A stretch of DNA of 64,000 bases, from assembly GCF_000235565.1 (NCBI RefSeq), contig NC_017527.1, positions 1,240,001-1,304,000 of the forward strand. Direction: 5' to 3'. The position numbers and the translations under genes were made by a program. Below are positions 17,921-25,775 of this stretch, piece after piece; within the stretch, counting starts at the first letter, position 1; each line of letters opens with the position of its first letter. The notes beneath the pieces were generated by a model that searched no databases, was not told the DNA's origin, and saw only the letters and a program-made list of their open reading frames with translations. This stretch comes from Methanothrix harundinacea 6Ac. Lineage in GTDB: Archaea > Halobacteriota > Methanosarcinia > Methanotrichales > Methanotrichaceae.

Positions 17921-18901
17921 TTGGAGATCTTGTGGCTATCTGAGGAAGATGTGAAGTCGTCGCTGACGATGGCGGAGGCGATTTCCGCGGTGGAGGAGGC
18001 ATTCCGAGAGCACGGCCTGGGATCGGCCCAGATGCCGCCCAAGTCCTACCTCCACTACACCAAGTACCAGGGCGACCTCAGGACGATGCCCGCGTACCTG
18101 GAGGGGATGGACGCCACCGGCGTCAAGGTGGTGAACGTCCATCCGGAGAACCCCGCCAGAGGCATACCCACGGTGATGGCGTTGGTCGTCCTCCACTCCC
18201 CGAAGACCGGAGCTCCCATCGCCGTCATGGGAGGAACCCACCTCACCGAGATGAGGACGGGGGCGGCGGGGGCCGTCGCCGCGAGATACCTCGCAAGGGA
18301 GGGGTCCCGGAGGGTGGGGCTCCTCGGCGCCGGAGCCCAGGCGAGGACCCAGCTCTTGGGGCTCGCGGAGACCTTCGAGATAGAGACGGTCCTCGTCGCC
18401 GACATATCTATCGAGAGGTCCAGGTCCCTGGCAGGCTGGGCGGAGAGGTTCCTGGCGGCCGAGTACGTCATCTCCTCGGATATCAGGGACGTCTGCGACG
18501 CCGATATCCTCGTCACCACCACCCCATCGCGGAGGCCCCTGGTGAGGGAGGAGTGGATCTCCCGCGGGACCCACATCAACGCCATCGGCGCCGACGCCGC
18601 CGGAAAAGAGGAGCTGGACCCCGCGATCCTCAAGAGGTCGAAGGTGGTCGTCGACGACATCGTCCAAGCCTCCCACTCCGGGGAGGTGAACGTCCCCCTG
18701 GCGGAGGGGCTCCTCGCCCCCGGGGAGATATACGCCACCATCGGCGAGGTGGTGGCGGGGAAGGTCCCGGGCCGGGTTAGGGAGGAGGAGGTGACGGTCT
18801 TCGACTCTACGGGGCTTGCCATCCAGGACGTGGCGACGGCCATGGGGGTCTATAGCAGGGCCCTGGCGAGGGGCCTTGGGACGAAGCTCCCGTTCCTGTA
18901 G
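17921..18901 (+). CDS. ala: Alanine dehydrogenase, ornithine cyclodeaminase/mu-crystallin family
   Basis: 326 aa from a TTG start at 17921, supported by AGGAGG eight bases upstream. The OCD/mu-crystallin fold is clear: MPPKSYLHY, the catalytic-site LTEMRTGAAGAVAARYLA, then the NAD-binding motif VGLLGAGAQARTQLLGL, and the C-terminal SHSGEVNVPLAEG. Archaeal members (for example from Archaeoglobus) oxidatively deaminate L-alanine with NAD. Other family members act on ornithine or other amino or imino acids, so substrate specificity is inferred. Divergent from the lipid reductase gene. Confidence 0.75.
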   Translation: MEILWLSEEDVKSSLTMAEAISAVEEAFREHGLGSAQMPPKSYLHYTKYQGDLRTMPAYLEGMDATGVKVVNVHPENPARGIPTVMALVVLHSPKTGAPIAVMGGTHLTEMRTGAAGAVAARYLAREGSRRVGLLGAGAQARTQLLGLAETFEIETVLVADISIERSRSLAGWAERFLAAEYVISSDIRDVCDADILVTTTPSRRPLVREEWISRGTHINAIGADAAGKEELDPAILKRSKVVVDDIVQASHSGEVNVPLAEGLLAPGEIYATIGEVVAGKVPGRVREEEVTVFDSTGLAIQDVATAMGVYSRALARGLGTKLPFL

Positions 18902-18953
18902 CCCTCCCTTCGGATAAGCGATATATAACATCCCGACGACCTTAAGGTTGTCC

Positions 18954-19538
18954 ATGTACGCAATCATCGCCTGCGGCGTCTTCAAGGATGAGATCGAGGA
19001 GATAGCCGACGACCTCGGCTTCCCCGCGAGGATCCGGTACCTGGAGGCGGGGCTCCACGTCGACTTCGACGGCCTCGCCGAGGCCCTGAAGAGGGAGCTG
19101 GAGGATTGCCGAGGCTTCGATGGGATCGTCGTCGCCTTCGGCGAGTGCCACCCTAGGATCGCCGAGATCCTGGCCCCCTACAACGCCGTCCTCCTGCGGT
19201 GCCAGAACTGCATCGACGCCCTGATCACCAGAAAGAAGGTCGAGGAGATCGCAAAAAGGGGGCTTTACTTTTACCTATCGCCGGGGTGGGTCAAGGGCTG
19301 GAGGGATATGTTCGAGCGGATGAGCTGGAGCCGGGAGGAGGCTCGCTTCCAGCTCGCCCCCTTCAAGGGGGCGATATTCCTCGATACCCTCGGCAACGCT
19401 CAGGATTACGAGGAAGGGCTGATAGAATTTCTCGATTTCACCCTCTGCCCCTACGAGAAGATGCCCGTGGACCTCGCGCACTTCAGGGCTCTGATCCTGG
19501 AGGCAAAAGAGAGGTGTGACCTTGGACGAGGAGCTTGA
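18954..19538 (+). CDS. DUF1638 family protein
   Basis: 194 aa from ATG 18954 (MYAIIACGVFKDEIEEI); a TTG two codons upstream is possible. DUF1638 proteins are found in methanogens and some bacteria next to corrinoid/methyltransferase or redox genes; the function is unknown. Visible features are a Cys near the N-terminus (IACGVF), GECHPRIAEI, the Cys-containing LLRCQNCIDALI, and a C-terminal FTLCPYEKMP. Repeated cysteines suggest metal or redox chemistry. The 3' end overlaps the thioredoxin start, so the two are probably translationally coupled. Confidence 0.7.
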   Translation: MYAIIACGVFKDEIEEIADDLGFPARIRYLEAGLHVDFDGLAEALKRELEDCRGFDGIVVAFGECHPRIAEILAPYNAVLLRCQNCIDALITRKKVEEIAKRGLYFYLSPGWVKGWRDMFERMSWSREEARFQLAPFKGAIFLDTLGNAQDYEEGLIEFLDFTLCPYEKMPVDLAHFRALILEAKERCDLGRGA

Positions 19539-19923
19539 AAGGATACGGAGAAAGAAGCTCGAGGAGATGAAGAAGATGGCAAACGAACCAAAGGTGGACT
19601 ATCCCAACAGCCCCCTGAAGGTGACGGACGGGACCGTCGACGAAGTGATCGGCAGATATCCTCTCGTCATCGTGGACTGCTGGGCGGAGTGGTGCGGACC
19701 CTGCAGGATGGTCGGCCCGGTGATCGACGACCTAGCGAAGGAGATGGCCGGAAAGGTCGTCTTCGGGAAGCTGAACGTCGATGAGAACATGAAGACCTCC
19801 ACCAAGTACGGGATCATGGCGATACCGACGTTGCTCGTATTCAAGGACGGAAAGCTCATCGACCAGATGGTGGGGGCCTACCCCAAGAACACCCTCTCAA
19901 ACAAAATTCAGAAATATCTCTGA
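19516..19923 (+). CDS. trxA: Thioredoxin
   Basis: 135 aa from GTG 19516 (a TTG at 19522 is an alternative). A charged helix (EELERIRRKKLEEMKKM) precedes a full thioredoxin domain with the active site WAEWCGPCRMVGPVIDDLA and the cis-Pro loop GIMAIPTLLVFKDG. It reduces protein disulfides in the cytoplasm. The 23-bp overlap with the DUF1638 gene suggests the cysteine-rich DUF1638 protein could be a redox partner (inference). A T-rich stretch (gtttttgg, about 19952) after the stop may terminate transcription. Confidence 0.9.
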   Translation: MTLDEELERIRRKKLEEMKKMANEPKVDYPNSPLKVTDGTVDEVIGRYPLVIVDCWAEWCGPCRMVGPVIDDLAKEMAGKVVFGKLNVDENMKTSTKYGIMAIPTLLVFKDGKLIDQMVGAYPKNTLSNKIQKYL

Positions 19924-19968
19924 GGCTGGCAGATCGCCGCCTCAGAATACGGTTTTTGGTCTTCTCCC

Positions 19969-20493
19969 TCAGGCCCTGACCTTCGAGGGGATGAGAACGC
20001 CCGCCTTCTCCTGGGAGCCGATCTCCCGAAGGTCCTTGAGCCGGAAGTAGGCGTCCACCTGGTAGAGCGGCTTTGGATCTCTGCCGAGCTCTCTCGGGGC
20101 CTGGCCGACCTCCGACGGGACGGCGAAGGCCCCCTTCCTCCGGGCGGCGATCTCCTGGACCTCCTTTATCCTGAAGTAGGATGCGACGTCGTATAGGGGC
20201 TTCGCCTCTCTGGTGAGGACGTTAGGCTCCAGGCCCGTCTCCGACGGGACGATGAAGGTCCCCTTATCGCGGGCGGCGATCTCCCGAAGGTCCTTAATCC
20301 GGAAGTAGGCGTCGACCTGGTAGAGGGGCTTCGCCTCTCTGCTGAGATCGATCGGGTCGAGGGCGCGGTAGGCGACGGCGCCGAAGGTTGAAGCCTGGGG
20401 GGATCTTCCTGCCTCAGCAGCAGCGGGCAGGGCCAGGGCGAAGATCAGCAGCATGGCTGCCATCAGGGCGATATGGGAAATTCTCAGACTCAT
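19969..20493 (-). CDS. Exported protein with three tandem 'KPLYxVxxYFRIK' repeats
   Basis: 174 aa from ATG 20491-20493, which has GGAGG eight bases upstream; earlier starts in the frame lack one. A signal peptide (MSLRISHIALMAAMLLIFALA, cut near AAAEA) is followed by three repeats of about 43-52 residues, each with a Ser/Thr/Gly-Arg-[ED]-[AP]-KPLY-x-V-x-x-YFR-[IL]-K-[DE] core, an EIAA or EIGS helix and a [VI]PS[EK] end. I know no domain with this pattern. Regular hydrophobic/charged spacing suggests an extracellular repeat that binds something or self-assembles. A TATA box (AAATTTATATGC on the minus strand, 20527-20538) gives its own promoter. Confidence 0.7.
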   Translation of the reverse strand: MSLRISHIALMAAMLLIFALALPAAAEAGRSPQASTFGAVAYRALDPIDLSREAKPLYQVDAYFRIKDLREIAARDKGTFIVPSETGLEPNVLTREAKPLYDVASYFRIKEVQEIAARRKGAFAVPSEVGQAPRELGRDPKPLYQVDAYFRLKDLREIGSQEKAGVLIPSKVRA

Positions 20494-20526
20494 GATAATC
20501 CTCCTGGTTGTAATAGGTCGGATATG

Positions 20527-20538
20527 CATATAAATTTT
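20527..20538 (-). promoter_or_regulatory. TATA box for the three-repeat exported protein
   Basis: On the minus strand AAATTTATATGC lies about 35-45 nt before the ATG at 20493, which is the expected place for an archaeal TATA box and a short leader holding the GGAGG ribosome-binding site. Confidence 0.45.
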
Positions 20539-20568
20539 TAGGAGCATCATTTTTTTAAAGATCGGGCC

Positions 20569-20592
20569 CAGGCCCGGCCTTCGCCGGGCCTG
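20569..20592 (-). terminator. Strong GC stem-loop downstream of the gfcR-like gene
   Basis: CAGGCCCGGC (20569-20578) pairs perfectly over ten bases with GCCGGGCCTG (20583-20592) around a four-base loop. It lies 7 bp beyond the stop of the phosphoribosyltransferase-like regulator gene and 30 bp before the TATA box of the next minus-strand gene, so it probably separates the two transcripts. A run of T's (20550-20556) lies on the plus strand side only. Confidence 0.45.
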
Positions 20593-20598
20593 AACCTT

Positions 20599-21222
20599 TC
20601 AGTTCACCCTGATGATCTGGAGGAGGGATGAGACGGGGACCCCCACGATCTCGTCGACCCCCTTCTTGTCGAGGAGGACTCCGATGGCGTTGGTGGAGGC
20701 GCCGTGGTCGTTCAGCTCCTCCACCGCCTCCTCCAGGGTCCTCCCGGAGGTGATGACGTCATCGACGATGACGCACTCGGCGTCGACGACGTCGGCGAAG
20801 TTGGAGCTGAAGGTCCCCGATAGCTCCGTCTCCCCCGTCTCCTGAGACCATCTCTGCTTGGTGGGGGTGTAGACGGCGAGCTCCACCCCCAGCTCCTCGG
20901 CGACCATGCTGGCGAGGGGGACGCCGCTGAGGGCGATCCCGACGACGACGTCGACGTCGGAGTCGGAGCATTCCAGGCTGTCGAGGATCATGTCGGTCAG
21001 GGCCTGGGAGACGTGCCGGAGCCTTACGGAGCTCCTGCCGATGGCGCTCCAGTCGACGGAGACGTCCTTTGGTCCCTGGACCCCCGACCTCTTCTCGCCG
21101 TGGGTGAGGAGCCAGGTGACCGTCTCCCGGGATACGTTCAGCTCCTCGGCGATCTGTCCCTCCACCAATCCCTCCGCCTTCAGCTCGGCGGTCTTCTCTA
21201 TCAGACTGTCTATATTTTTCAT
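20599..21222 (-). CDS. gfcR: GfcR-type orotate-phosphoribosyltransferase-like transcription regulator
   Basis: 207 aa. An N-terminal helix-turn-helix (LKAEGLVEGQIAEELNVSRE, ending VTWLLTHGEK) is fused to a type I PRTase fold with the PRPP motif VIVDDVITSGRTLEE. This architecture is GfcR, which in haloarchaea controls glucose/fructose-catabolism and glycolysis genes; PRTase-like binding of a phosphorylated metabolite is thought to be the signal. In a methanogen it could set gluconeogenesis or glycogen flux (inference). The start overlaps the nob1 stop as ATGA, so the two are co-transcribed. Confidence 0.85.
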   Translation of the reverse strand: MKNIDSLIEKTAELKAEGLVEGQIAEELNVSRETVTWLLTHGEKRSGVQGPKDVSVDWSAIGRSSVRLRHVSQALTDMILDSLECSDSDVDVVVGIALSGVPLASMVAEELGVELAVYTPTKQRWSQETGETELSGTFSSNFADVVDAECVIVDDVITSGRTLEEAVEELNDHGASTNAIGVLLDKKGVDEIVGVPVSSLLQIIRVN

Positions 21223-21680
21223 AATTTACCCCCTCGTCTCTTCTTCGCCGGGGTGCCGCAGACGGGGCACTCTTCGCCCTCTAACGGCCTGCCGCACCCC
21301 GGGCACCTACAGGTCCGCTTCGCGATCCTCCGGATCCGGGGCATGGCGATCGGCTCGACCTGGAGGCCCAGGTGGAGGGCGGCGTTCTGAAGGGCGTAGT
21401 CGTCGGTCGCCAGCCGGGCGGAGAGCTCCAGGGCTTTCGCCAGAATCTCCAGGTCGACCTCGGAGAGGACAGCGGAGTCCCCGGTCATATCGGCGGCCGC
21501 CCTCGCCTTCTCCAGCGCCTCAGCGGTGGGGGGCTCGATCCTAGCCCCCGATATCTTCAGCCGCATCCGGGACCGGAGGTCCTTCAGCTCCCCCTCGACC
21601 CCTGGGACGGTGATCACCTCTCCATCGAGGTCCTTCCCGTATATGAAGACCGACGAGTCTGCGACGATGAAAGGTGACAT
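21219..21680 (-). CDS. nob1: NOB1 family endoribonuclease (16S rRNA 3'-end maturation)
   Basis: 153 aa from ATG 21678-21680; an ATG seven codons upstream is also possible. A PIN domain with the first acidic residue in FIVADSSVFIYGKD, LSEVDLEILAKALEL and LATDDYALQNAA (further acidic residues) is followed by a zinc ribbon, CRCPGCGRPLEGEECPVCG. Nob1 cuts the 3' end of 16S rRNA in late small-subunit assembly. The stop overlaps the gfcR-like gene, an unusual pairing of ribosome maturation with a metabolic regulator. Confidence 0.88.
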   Translation of the reverse strand: MSPFIVADSSVFIYGKDLDGEVITVPGVEGELKDLRSRMRLKISGARIEPPTAEALEKARAAADMTGDSAVLSEVDLEILAKALELSARLATDDYALQNAALHLGLQVEPIAMPRIRRIAKRTCRCPGCGRPLEGEECPVCGTPAKKRRGGKL

Positions 21681-21814
21681 CCCGGAACTTTTTGACCCCA
21701 TACTACTTGGACTTTGCCTCGGTGGGGGGTTGGAGGCGGTATCGACAGGAAGGGACCGTCCTTCAGACCAAAACGCTATTATGATATGATGCTGCCCAGG
21801 GGAGGGAGGATGCC

Positions 21815-22222
21815 ATGGCGAAGAAGAGGAAGAAGTCCAAGAGCGGTCAGAGAGGAGCTTCAGACGAGGCAGAAGGTGCTGATAAGACGACCAACCTTCC
21901 CGAGAAGGGGAAGCCGGATCGGAGGAAGTCCCGGTCCGACGGGATAGTCATGACCCTCTACCCGGCGGTCCTGGGGGTCATCTTCGGGTTCGCGAGCCTC
22001 GAGCTCTTTGGGACCGGCGTCCCCGAGGAGGGGGCGGTGGGGATGACCTACCCCTGGTACTTCGTCATGACCCTGGTCATCGCCATAAGCTACTACATCC
22101 AGAGGTTCACATACCCCTTCATGAAGATAAACGTCGATGAGTTCAAGGCCAAGGACTGGTTCTACGTCGAGTTCATAGCCGTAGACCTATGGCTCGTCTC
22201 CTGGACCCTCCTTCTGAACTAG
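21815..22222 (+). CDS. EMC6-like small membrane protein
   Basis: 135 aa. A lysine/arginine-rich cytoplasmic N-terminus (MAKKRKKSKSGQRG...) of about 42 residues precedes three hydrophobic helices: IVMTLYPAVLGVIFGFASLE, YFVMTLVIAISYYIQRF and IAVDLWLVSWTLLLN. Length, topology and position next to the ABCE1 gene fit archaeal EMC6-like proteins, relatives of a core subunit of the ER membrane protein insertase; a membrane-insertion role is inferred. GGGAGGGAGGATGCC just before the ATG provides a good SD. The stop is 13 bp from the next ATG. Confidence 0.6.
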   Translation: MAKKRKKSKSGQRGASDEAEGADKTTNLPEKGKPDRRKSRSDGIVMTLYPAVLGVIFGFASLELFGTGVPEEGAVGMTYPWYFVMTLVIAISYYIQRFTYPFMKINVDEFKAKDWFYVEFIAVDLWLVSWTLLLN

Positions 22223-22235
22223 GCCGGTGGGACGG

Positions 22236-23999
22236 ATGAGGATCGCTGTAATCAATCGGGACCGGTGTCAGCCGAGGAAGTGCATCCGGGAGTGCGAGTA
22301 CTTCTGCCCGCCGGTGAGGACCGGCGACGAGACGGTCACCTTCCCCGACGGAAAGCCGGTGATCACCGAGAACCTCTGCGTCGGCTGCGGGATCTGCGTC
22401 CGGAAGTGCCCCTTCGGGGCGATCTCGATCATAAACCTCCCCGACGAGCTGGAGAACCCCACCCACCGTTACGGCAAGAACGGCTTCGCCCTATACGGCC
22501 TCCCCGTCCCCGCCGTCGGGAAGGTGACGGGTCTCCTCGGGCCGAACGGGATCGGCAAGAGCACCGCCGTCGCCATCCTCTCGGGGCTCCTCGCCCCGAA
22601 CCTGGGGAGGGGCGCTTCCTGGGAGGAGGTCCTCCACCTCACCTCCGGCTCGGCCCTCGGCGACTACCTCCGAAGGGTCGTGGAGAAGGGGGTGAAGACC
22701 GCCTACAAGCCCCAGTACGTCGACAGGATACCCAAGAGCTTCACCGGGACGGTCCGGGCCCTCCTGGAGAGGACCGACGAGCGGGGCGCCCTATCGGATC
22801 TGGCGGAGAGGATGAACCTGTTGTCGCTGATGGACCGGGAGATCTCGGGGCTATCCGGCGGGGAGCTTCAGCGGGTCGCCATCGTCGCATGCGCCGCCCG
22901 GGACGCTGACGTCTACTTCTTCGACGAGATCAGCCCGTACCTGGACATATACCAGAGGATCAACGCCGCCCGGGCCATCGGGGATCTGGCGGAGACGAAG
23001 GCGGTGATGGTGGTGGAGCACGACCTGGGCCTGTTGGACCTTCTGGCCGAGAACGTTCACATCGTCTACGGGACGCCGGGGGCCTACGGCGTCATAACCC
23101 GGCCGAAGGGGGTGAGGGTCGGGATCAACCAGTACATAAAGGGGTACCTCCCCGAGGAGAACATCCGGATCCGGTCGGAGCCGATCGTCTTCGAGGTCCA
23201 CGCCCCCCGGGCCGAGAAGGACGTCCCCCTCCTCGCAGGTTACGGCTCCTTCACCAAAAAGTACTCTTCGTTCGTCCTGGAGGCGGAGCGGGGCGAGATC
23301 AGGAGGGGGGAGGTCGTCGGGATCCTGGGGCCGAACGGTATCGGAAAGACCACCTACATCAAGATCCTGGCGGGGGCGGAGGTCCCGACGACCGGCGCCC
23401 TCGACCTCAAGCTGAAGGTCTCCTACAAGCCCCAGTACCTGAAGGCGGAGGCGGACCTGGCCGTCGAGGGGTTCCTTCGAAGGATATCGAAGGAGTTCGA
23501 CTCGAGCCGGTACCAGTCGGAGTTCGTCAAGCCTTTGGGGATCGAGAAGCTCCTGGAGCAGCCGATGGACGAGCTCTCCGGCGGGGAGCTTCAGCGGGTC
23601 GCCATCGTCGGATGCCTCAGCCGGGAGGCGGATCTGTACCTGCTGGATGAGCCGTCGGCCCACCTCGACGTTGAGCAGAGGATGATGGCGGCGAAGGTGA
23701 TGAGGCGGTTTGCCGAGAGCGCCGAGCGGTCTGTCCTGGTCGTCGACCACGACATATACCTCATCGACCTCCTCTCCGAGAAGCTGATGGTCTTCGAGGG
23801 GGAGGCAGGGAAGACGGGCGTCGCCCACCCCCCCGTCGAGATGAGGGCGGGGATGAACCGGTTTTTGAAGGGCATAGGGATCACCTTCAGGAGGGACGAG
23901 GACACCCGCCGCCCCCGGGTGAACAAGCCCGGCTCGAGGCTAGACCGGTCCCAGAGGGAGTCGGGGGAGTACTACTACTACGCCGCCGACGCCGCCTGA
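22236..23999 (+). CDS. rli1: ABCE1/Rli1 ribosome recycling ATPase
   Basis: 587 aa from ATG 22236 (MRIAVINRDRCQPRKC); a GTG three codons upstream is possible. The N-terminal Fe-S domain has two ferredoxin-type Cys clusters (CQPRKCIRECEYFCP and CVGCGICVRKCPFGAI). Two ABC ATPase domains follow: first Walker A LLGPNGIGKSTAVAI, signature LSGGELQRVAI; second Walker A ILGPNGIGKTTYIKI, signature LSGGELQRVAI again, with LLDEPSAHLDVEQRM. ABCE1 splits post-termination 70S ribosomes with aRF1/aPelota. The hinge is regular and nothing is missing. Confidence 0.95.
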   Translation: MRIAVINRDRCQPRKCIRECEYFCPPVRTGDETVTFPDGKPVITENLCVGCGICVRKCPFGAISIINLPDELENPTHRYGKNGFALYGLPVPAVGKVTGLLGPNGIGKSTAVAILSGLLAPNLGRGASWEEVLHLTSGSALGDYLRRVVEKGVKTAYKPQYVDRIPKSFTGTVRALLERTDERGALSDLAERMNLLSLMDREISGLSGGELQRVAIVACAARDADVYFFDEISPYLDIYQRINAARAIGDLAETKAVMVVEHDLGLLDLLAENVHIVYGTPGAYGVITRPKGVRVGINQYIKGYLPEENIRIRSEPIVFEVHAPRAEKDVPLLAGYGSFTKKYSSFVLEAERGEIRRGEVVGILGPNGIGKTTYIKILAGAEVPTTGALDLKLKVSYKPQYLKAEADLAVEGFLRRISKEFDSSRYQSEFVKPLGIEKLLEQPMDELSGGELQRVAIVGCLSREADLYLLDEPSAHLDVEQRMMAAKVMRRFAESAERSVLVVDHDIYLIDLLSEKLMVFEGEAGKTGVAHPPVEMRAGMNRFLKGIGITFRRDEDTRRPRVNKPGSRLDRSQRESGEYYYYAADAA

Positions 24000-24029
24000 G
24001 GCGGCCCGCCCTAAACCATTCCTACCTCA

Positions 24030-24325
24030 AAATCATTCCACCTCATTCCACCCATTTTATCCCATTTCGCCCTTCCCATCTCGGCCTCAAATCGTTCCAT
24101 CCCATTCCACATTCCATCCCGTTCCATTACATTCCAGATTCATCCCTTTCCATCCCGTTCCACATTCCATCCCATTCCACATTCCATTCCCGTTCCACAT
24201 TCCATTCCCGTTCCACATTCCATTCCCGTTCCACATTCCATTCCCGTTCCACATTCCATTCCCGTTCCACATTCCATTCCCGTTCCACATTCCATTCCCG
24301 TTCCACCCCATTCCATCCCGTTCCA
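24030..24325. repeat. Degenerate (CATTCC)n-like satellite between rli1 and the FKBP genes
   Basis: About 300 bp of T/C-rich sequence built almost entirely from variations of ATTCC/GTTCC pentamers (cattcca, gttccat, attccac). It contains no plausible gene; on the minus strand it is open in one frame only because the repeat unit is 18 bp, giving a meaningless Met-Trp-Asn-Gly-Asn-Gly peptide. It contains the perfect 18-bp array given separately. Confidence 0.85.
24179..24304. repeat. Perfect 18-bp tandem repeat, 7 copies
   Basis: The unit acattccattcccgttcc occurs seven times in a row without a single mismatch (24179-24196, then every 18 bp to 24304). Its perfection against the decayed flanking pentamer repeats implies recent expansion by slippage. 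It is too short-unit and has no spacers, so it is not a CRISPR. Confidence 0.95.
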
Positions 24326-24449
24326 TCGGAGGCGGCCCGCTCCCCTCCCCCCCGGCGCCGCCATCGCCCGGGGGCTATCCCCGATTTCTAGGATAAACCG
24401 CCATCTACATATCTATAGGATCTGAAACCATCCTCCAGGAGACTTCGAG

Positions 24450-24998
24450 ATGGAGAGGGCAAAGGCCGGGGACGCCGTCCGCGTCCATTACGCCGGGAGG
24501 CTCGAGGACGGGACGGTCTTCGACTCCTCCGCCGGAAAGGAGCCCCTGGAGTTCACCATCGGCGACGGGATGGTGATCCCGGGGTTTGAGGCGGCAGTGG
24601 TGGGGATGAGCCCCGGCGAGAGGAAGAGGGTGAAGATCCCCCCCGAGGAGGCGTACGGCCCCCGCCGCCAGGAGATGGTGATGGAGGTGGAGAGGAGGTG
24701 CATCCCGCAGGAGTTTGAGCCGGAGGTGGGGCAGATCCTCCAGATCGGCGGGTCCCGGGAGAGGATGCTCCAGGTGGCGGTCTCTGAGGTGACGGAGTCC
24801 TCCGTCTTCCTGGACGCAAACCACCCCCTGGCGGGCAAGCCCCTCCTCTTCGAGGTCGAGATGGTGGAGATCCTGGGGAGCAGAAGAGACGGCAAGGATG
24901 AGGGGACGGAGGAGACGCAGGAGAAACAGGAGAAACAGGAGAAGCAGGAGACGCAGGAGAAGCAGGAGATGGAGGAGATGGAGGAGATGAGAGGATGA
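24450..24998 (+). CDS. FKBP/SlyD-type peptidyl-prolyl isomerase with Gln/Glu/Lys tail
   Basis: 182 aa. Residues 1-145 are a SlyD-like [49 protein letters not shown] (flap and core), AYGPRR, an inserted chaperone (IF) domain (about 70-125), then [21 protein letters not shown]. The last 35 residues are low-complexity repeats of QEKQEK/QETQEK, probably an extended acidic-basic tail produced by codon slippage. It helps fold proteins in the cytoplasm. SD GGAG is upstream; the stop overlaps the next FKBP start (ATGA). Confidence 0.85.
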   Translation: MERAKAGDAVRVHYAGRLEDGTVFDSSAGKEPLEFTIGDGMVIPGFEAAVVGMSPGERKRVKIPPEEAYGPRRQEMVMEVERRCIPQEFEPEVGQILQIGGSRERMLQVAVSEVTESSVFLDANHPLAGKPLLFEVEMVEILGSRRDGKDEGTEETQEKQEKQEKQETQEKQEMEEMEEMRG

Positions 24999-25420
24999 GG
25001 CAGGCAAAGGAGGGGGACTCGGTGAGCCTCCACTACAAGGGGAGCTTCGAGGACGGGACGGTCTTCGACAGCTCTGAGACCCACGGCGCGCTGAAGTTCA
25101 CCGTCGGGCGGGGTACGGTGATCCCGGGCTTCGAGGAGGCGGTGGTGGGGATGAAGCTCGGGGAGGCGAAGACCGTCACCATCGCCCCGGAGAAGGGGTA
25201 CGGCCCTCGAAAGGAAGAGCTTCTGGTCAGAATCGCCCGGCAGGAGCTTCCGCCGGACCTCGACCCGGCGGTCGGCCAGAGGATCGAGTTCTCCAAGGGC
25301 GACCAGAGGTTTGAGCTCACCGTCTCCGAGGTCACCGAAGAGGCGGTCACCTTCGACGCCAACCACCCCCTGGCGGGAAAGACCCTCGTCTTCGACCTCC
25401 TCCTCCTGGAGATCGAGTGA
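24995..25420 (+). CDS. FKBP/SlyD-type peptidyl-prolyl isomerase
   Basis: 141 aa, homologous along its length to the preceding gene but without its tail. Motifs: [52 protein letters not shown], an IF domain, and [21 protein letters not shown]. The ATGA overlap and collinear similarity show a tandem duplication that kept both copies. Both lie in one transcription unit with ywbE. Confidence 0.9.
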   Translation: MRQAKEGDSVSLHYKGSFEDGTVFDSSETHGALKFTVGRGTVIPGFEEAVVGMKLGEAKTVTIAPEKGYGPRKEELLVRIARQELPPDLDPAVGQRIEFSKGDQRFELTVSEVTEEAVTFDANHPLAGKTLVFDLLLLEIE

Positions 25421-25494
25421 GCCTGGAGGCGCGGGCCGGGACGGAGCCGAAGCGGAGCGGGACCGAAGCCGAGGCGATAGGGAGCAGAAGGAGC

Positions 25495-25689
25495 ATGGAC
25501 GGCAAGAACCGAAAGGACATAAAGCCGGGGATGAAGGTCGAGATCATCCTCAAGCGCGACCAGAAGACCGGGAAGCTGACCGAAGGGGTGGTGAAGGAGA
25601 TCCTCACCAACTCCTCCTTCCACCCCCACGGGATCAAGGTCCGGCTCGCCGACGGCCAGGTGGGGCGGGTGGCGAGGATCGTGGGGTAG
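25495..25689 (+). CDS. ywbE: YwbE family protein
   Basis: 64 aa from ATG 25495, preceded by GAAGGAG; an upstream in-frame ATG would add a low-complexity N-terminus. [20 protein letters not shown] followed by [17 protein letters not shown] and [20 protein letters not shown] matches the small single-domain YwbE family, a short beta-barrel of unknown function widespread in archaea and bacteria. Follows the two FKBP genes by 75 bp. Confidence 0.8.
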   Translation: MDGKNRKDIKPGMKVEIILKRDQKTGKLTEGVVKEILTNSSFHPHGIKVRLADGQVGRVARIVG

Positions 25690-25775
25690 GGGGTCTCTCG
25701 GCCAACCAAGATTTGTCCCTGAAACCGTTGGGGAAGCGAAAGATTTTTTCGTTGGCAGGCGAAGGGCAATTTACC

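Noticed and set aside
24179-24304. CRISPR-like appearance of the seven repeats
   Set aside because: The 18-bp copies are contiguous with no spacers, and no cas genes lie nearby.
24087-24364. Minus-strand open frame of Met-Trp-Asn-Gly-Asn-Gly repeats
   Set aside because: It is the translation of the 18-bp tandem array (18 is divisible by 3, so no stop arises) and has no ribosome-binding site or flanking domain.
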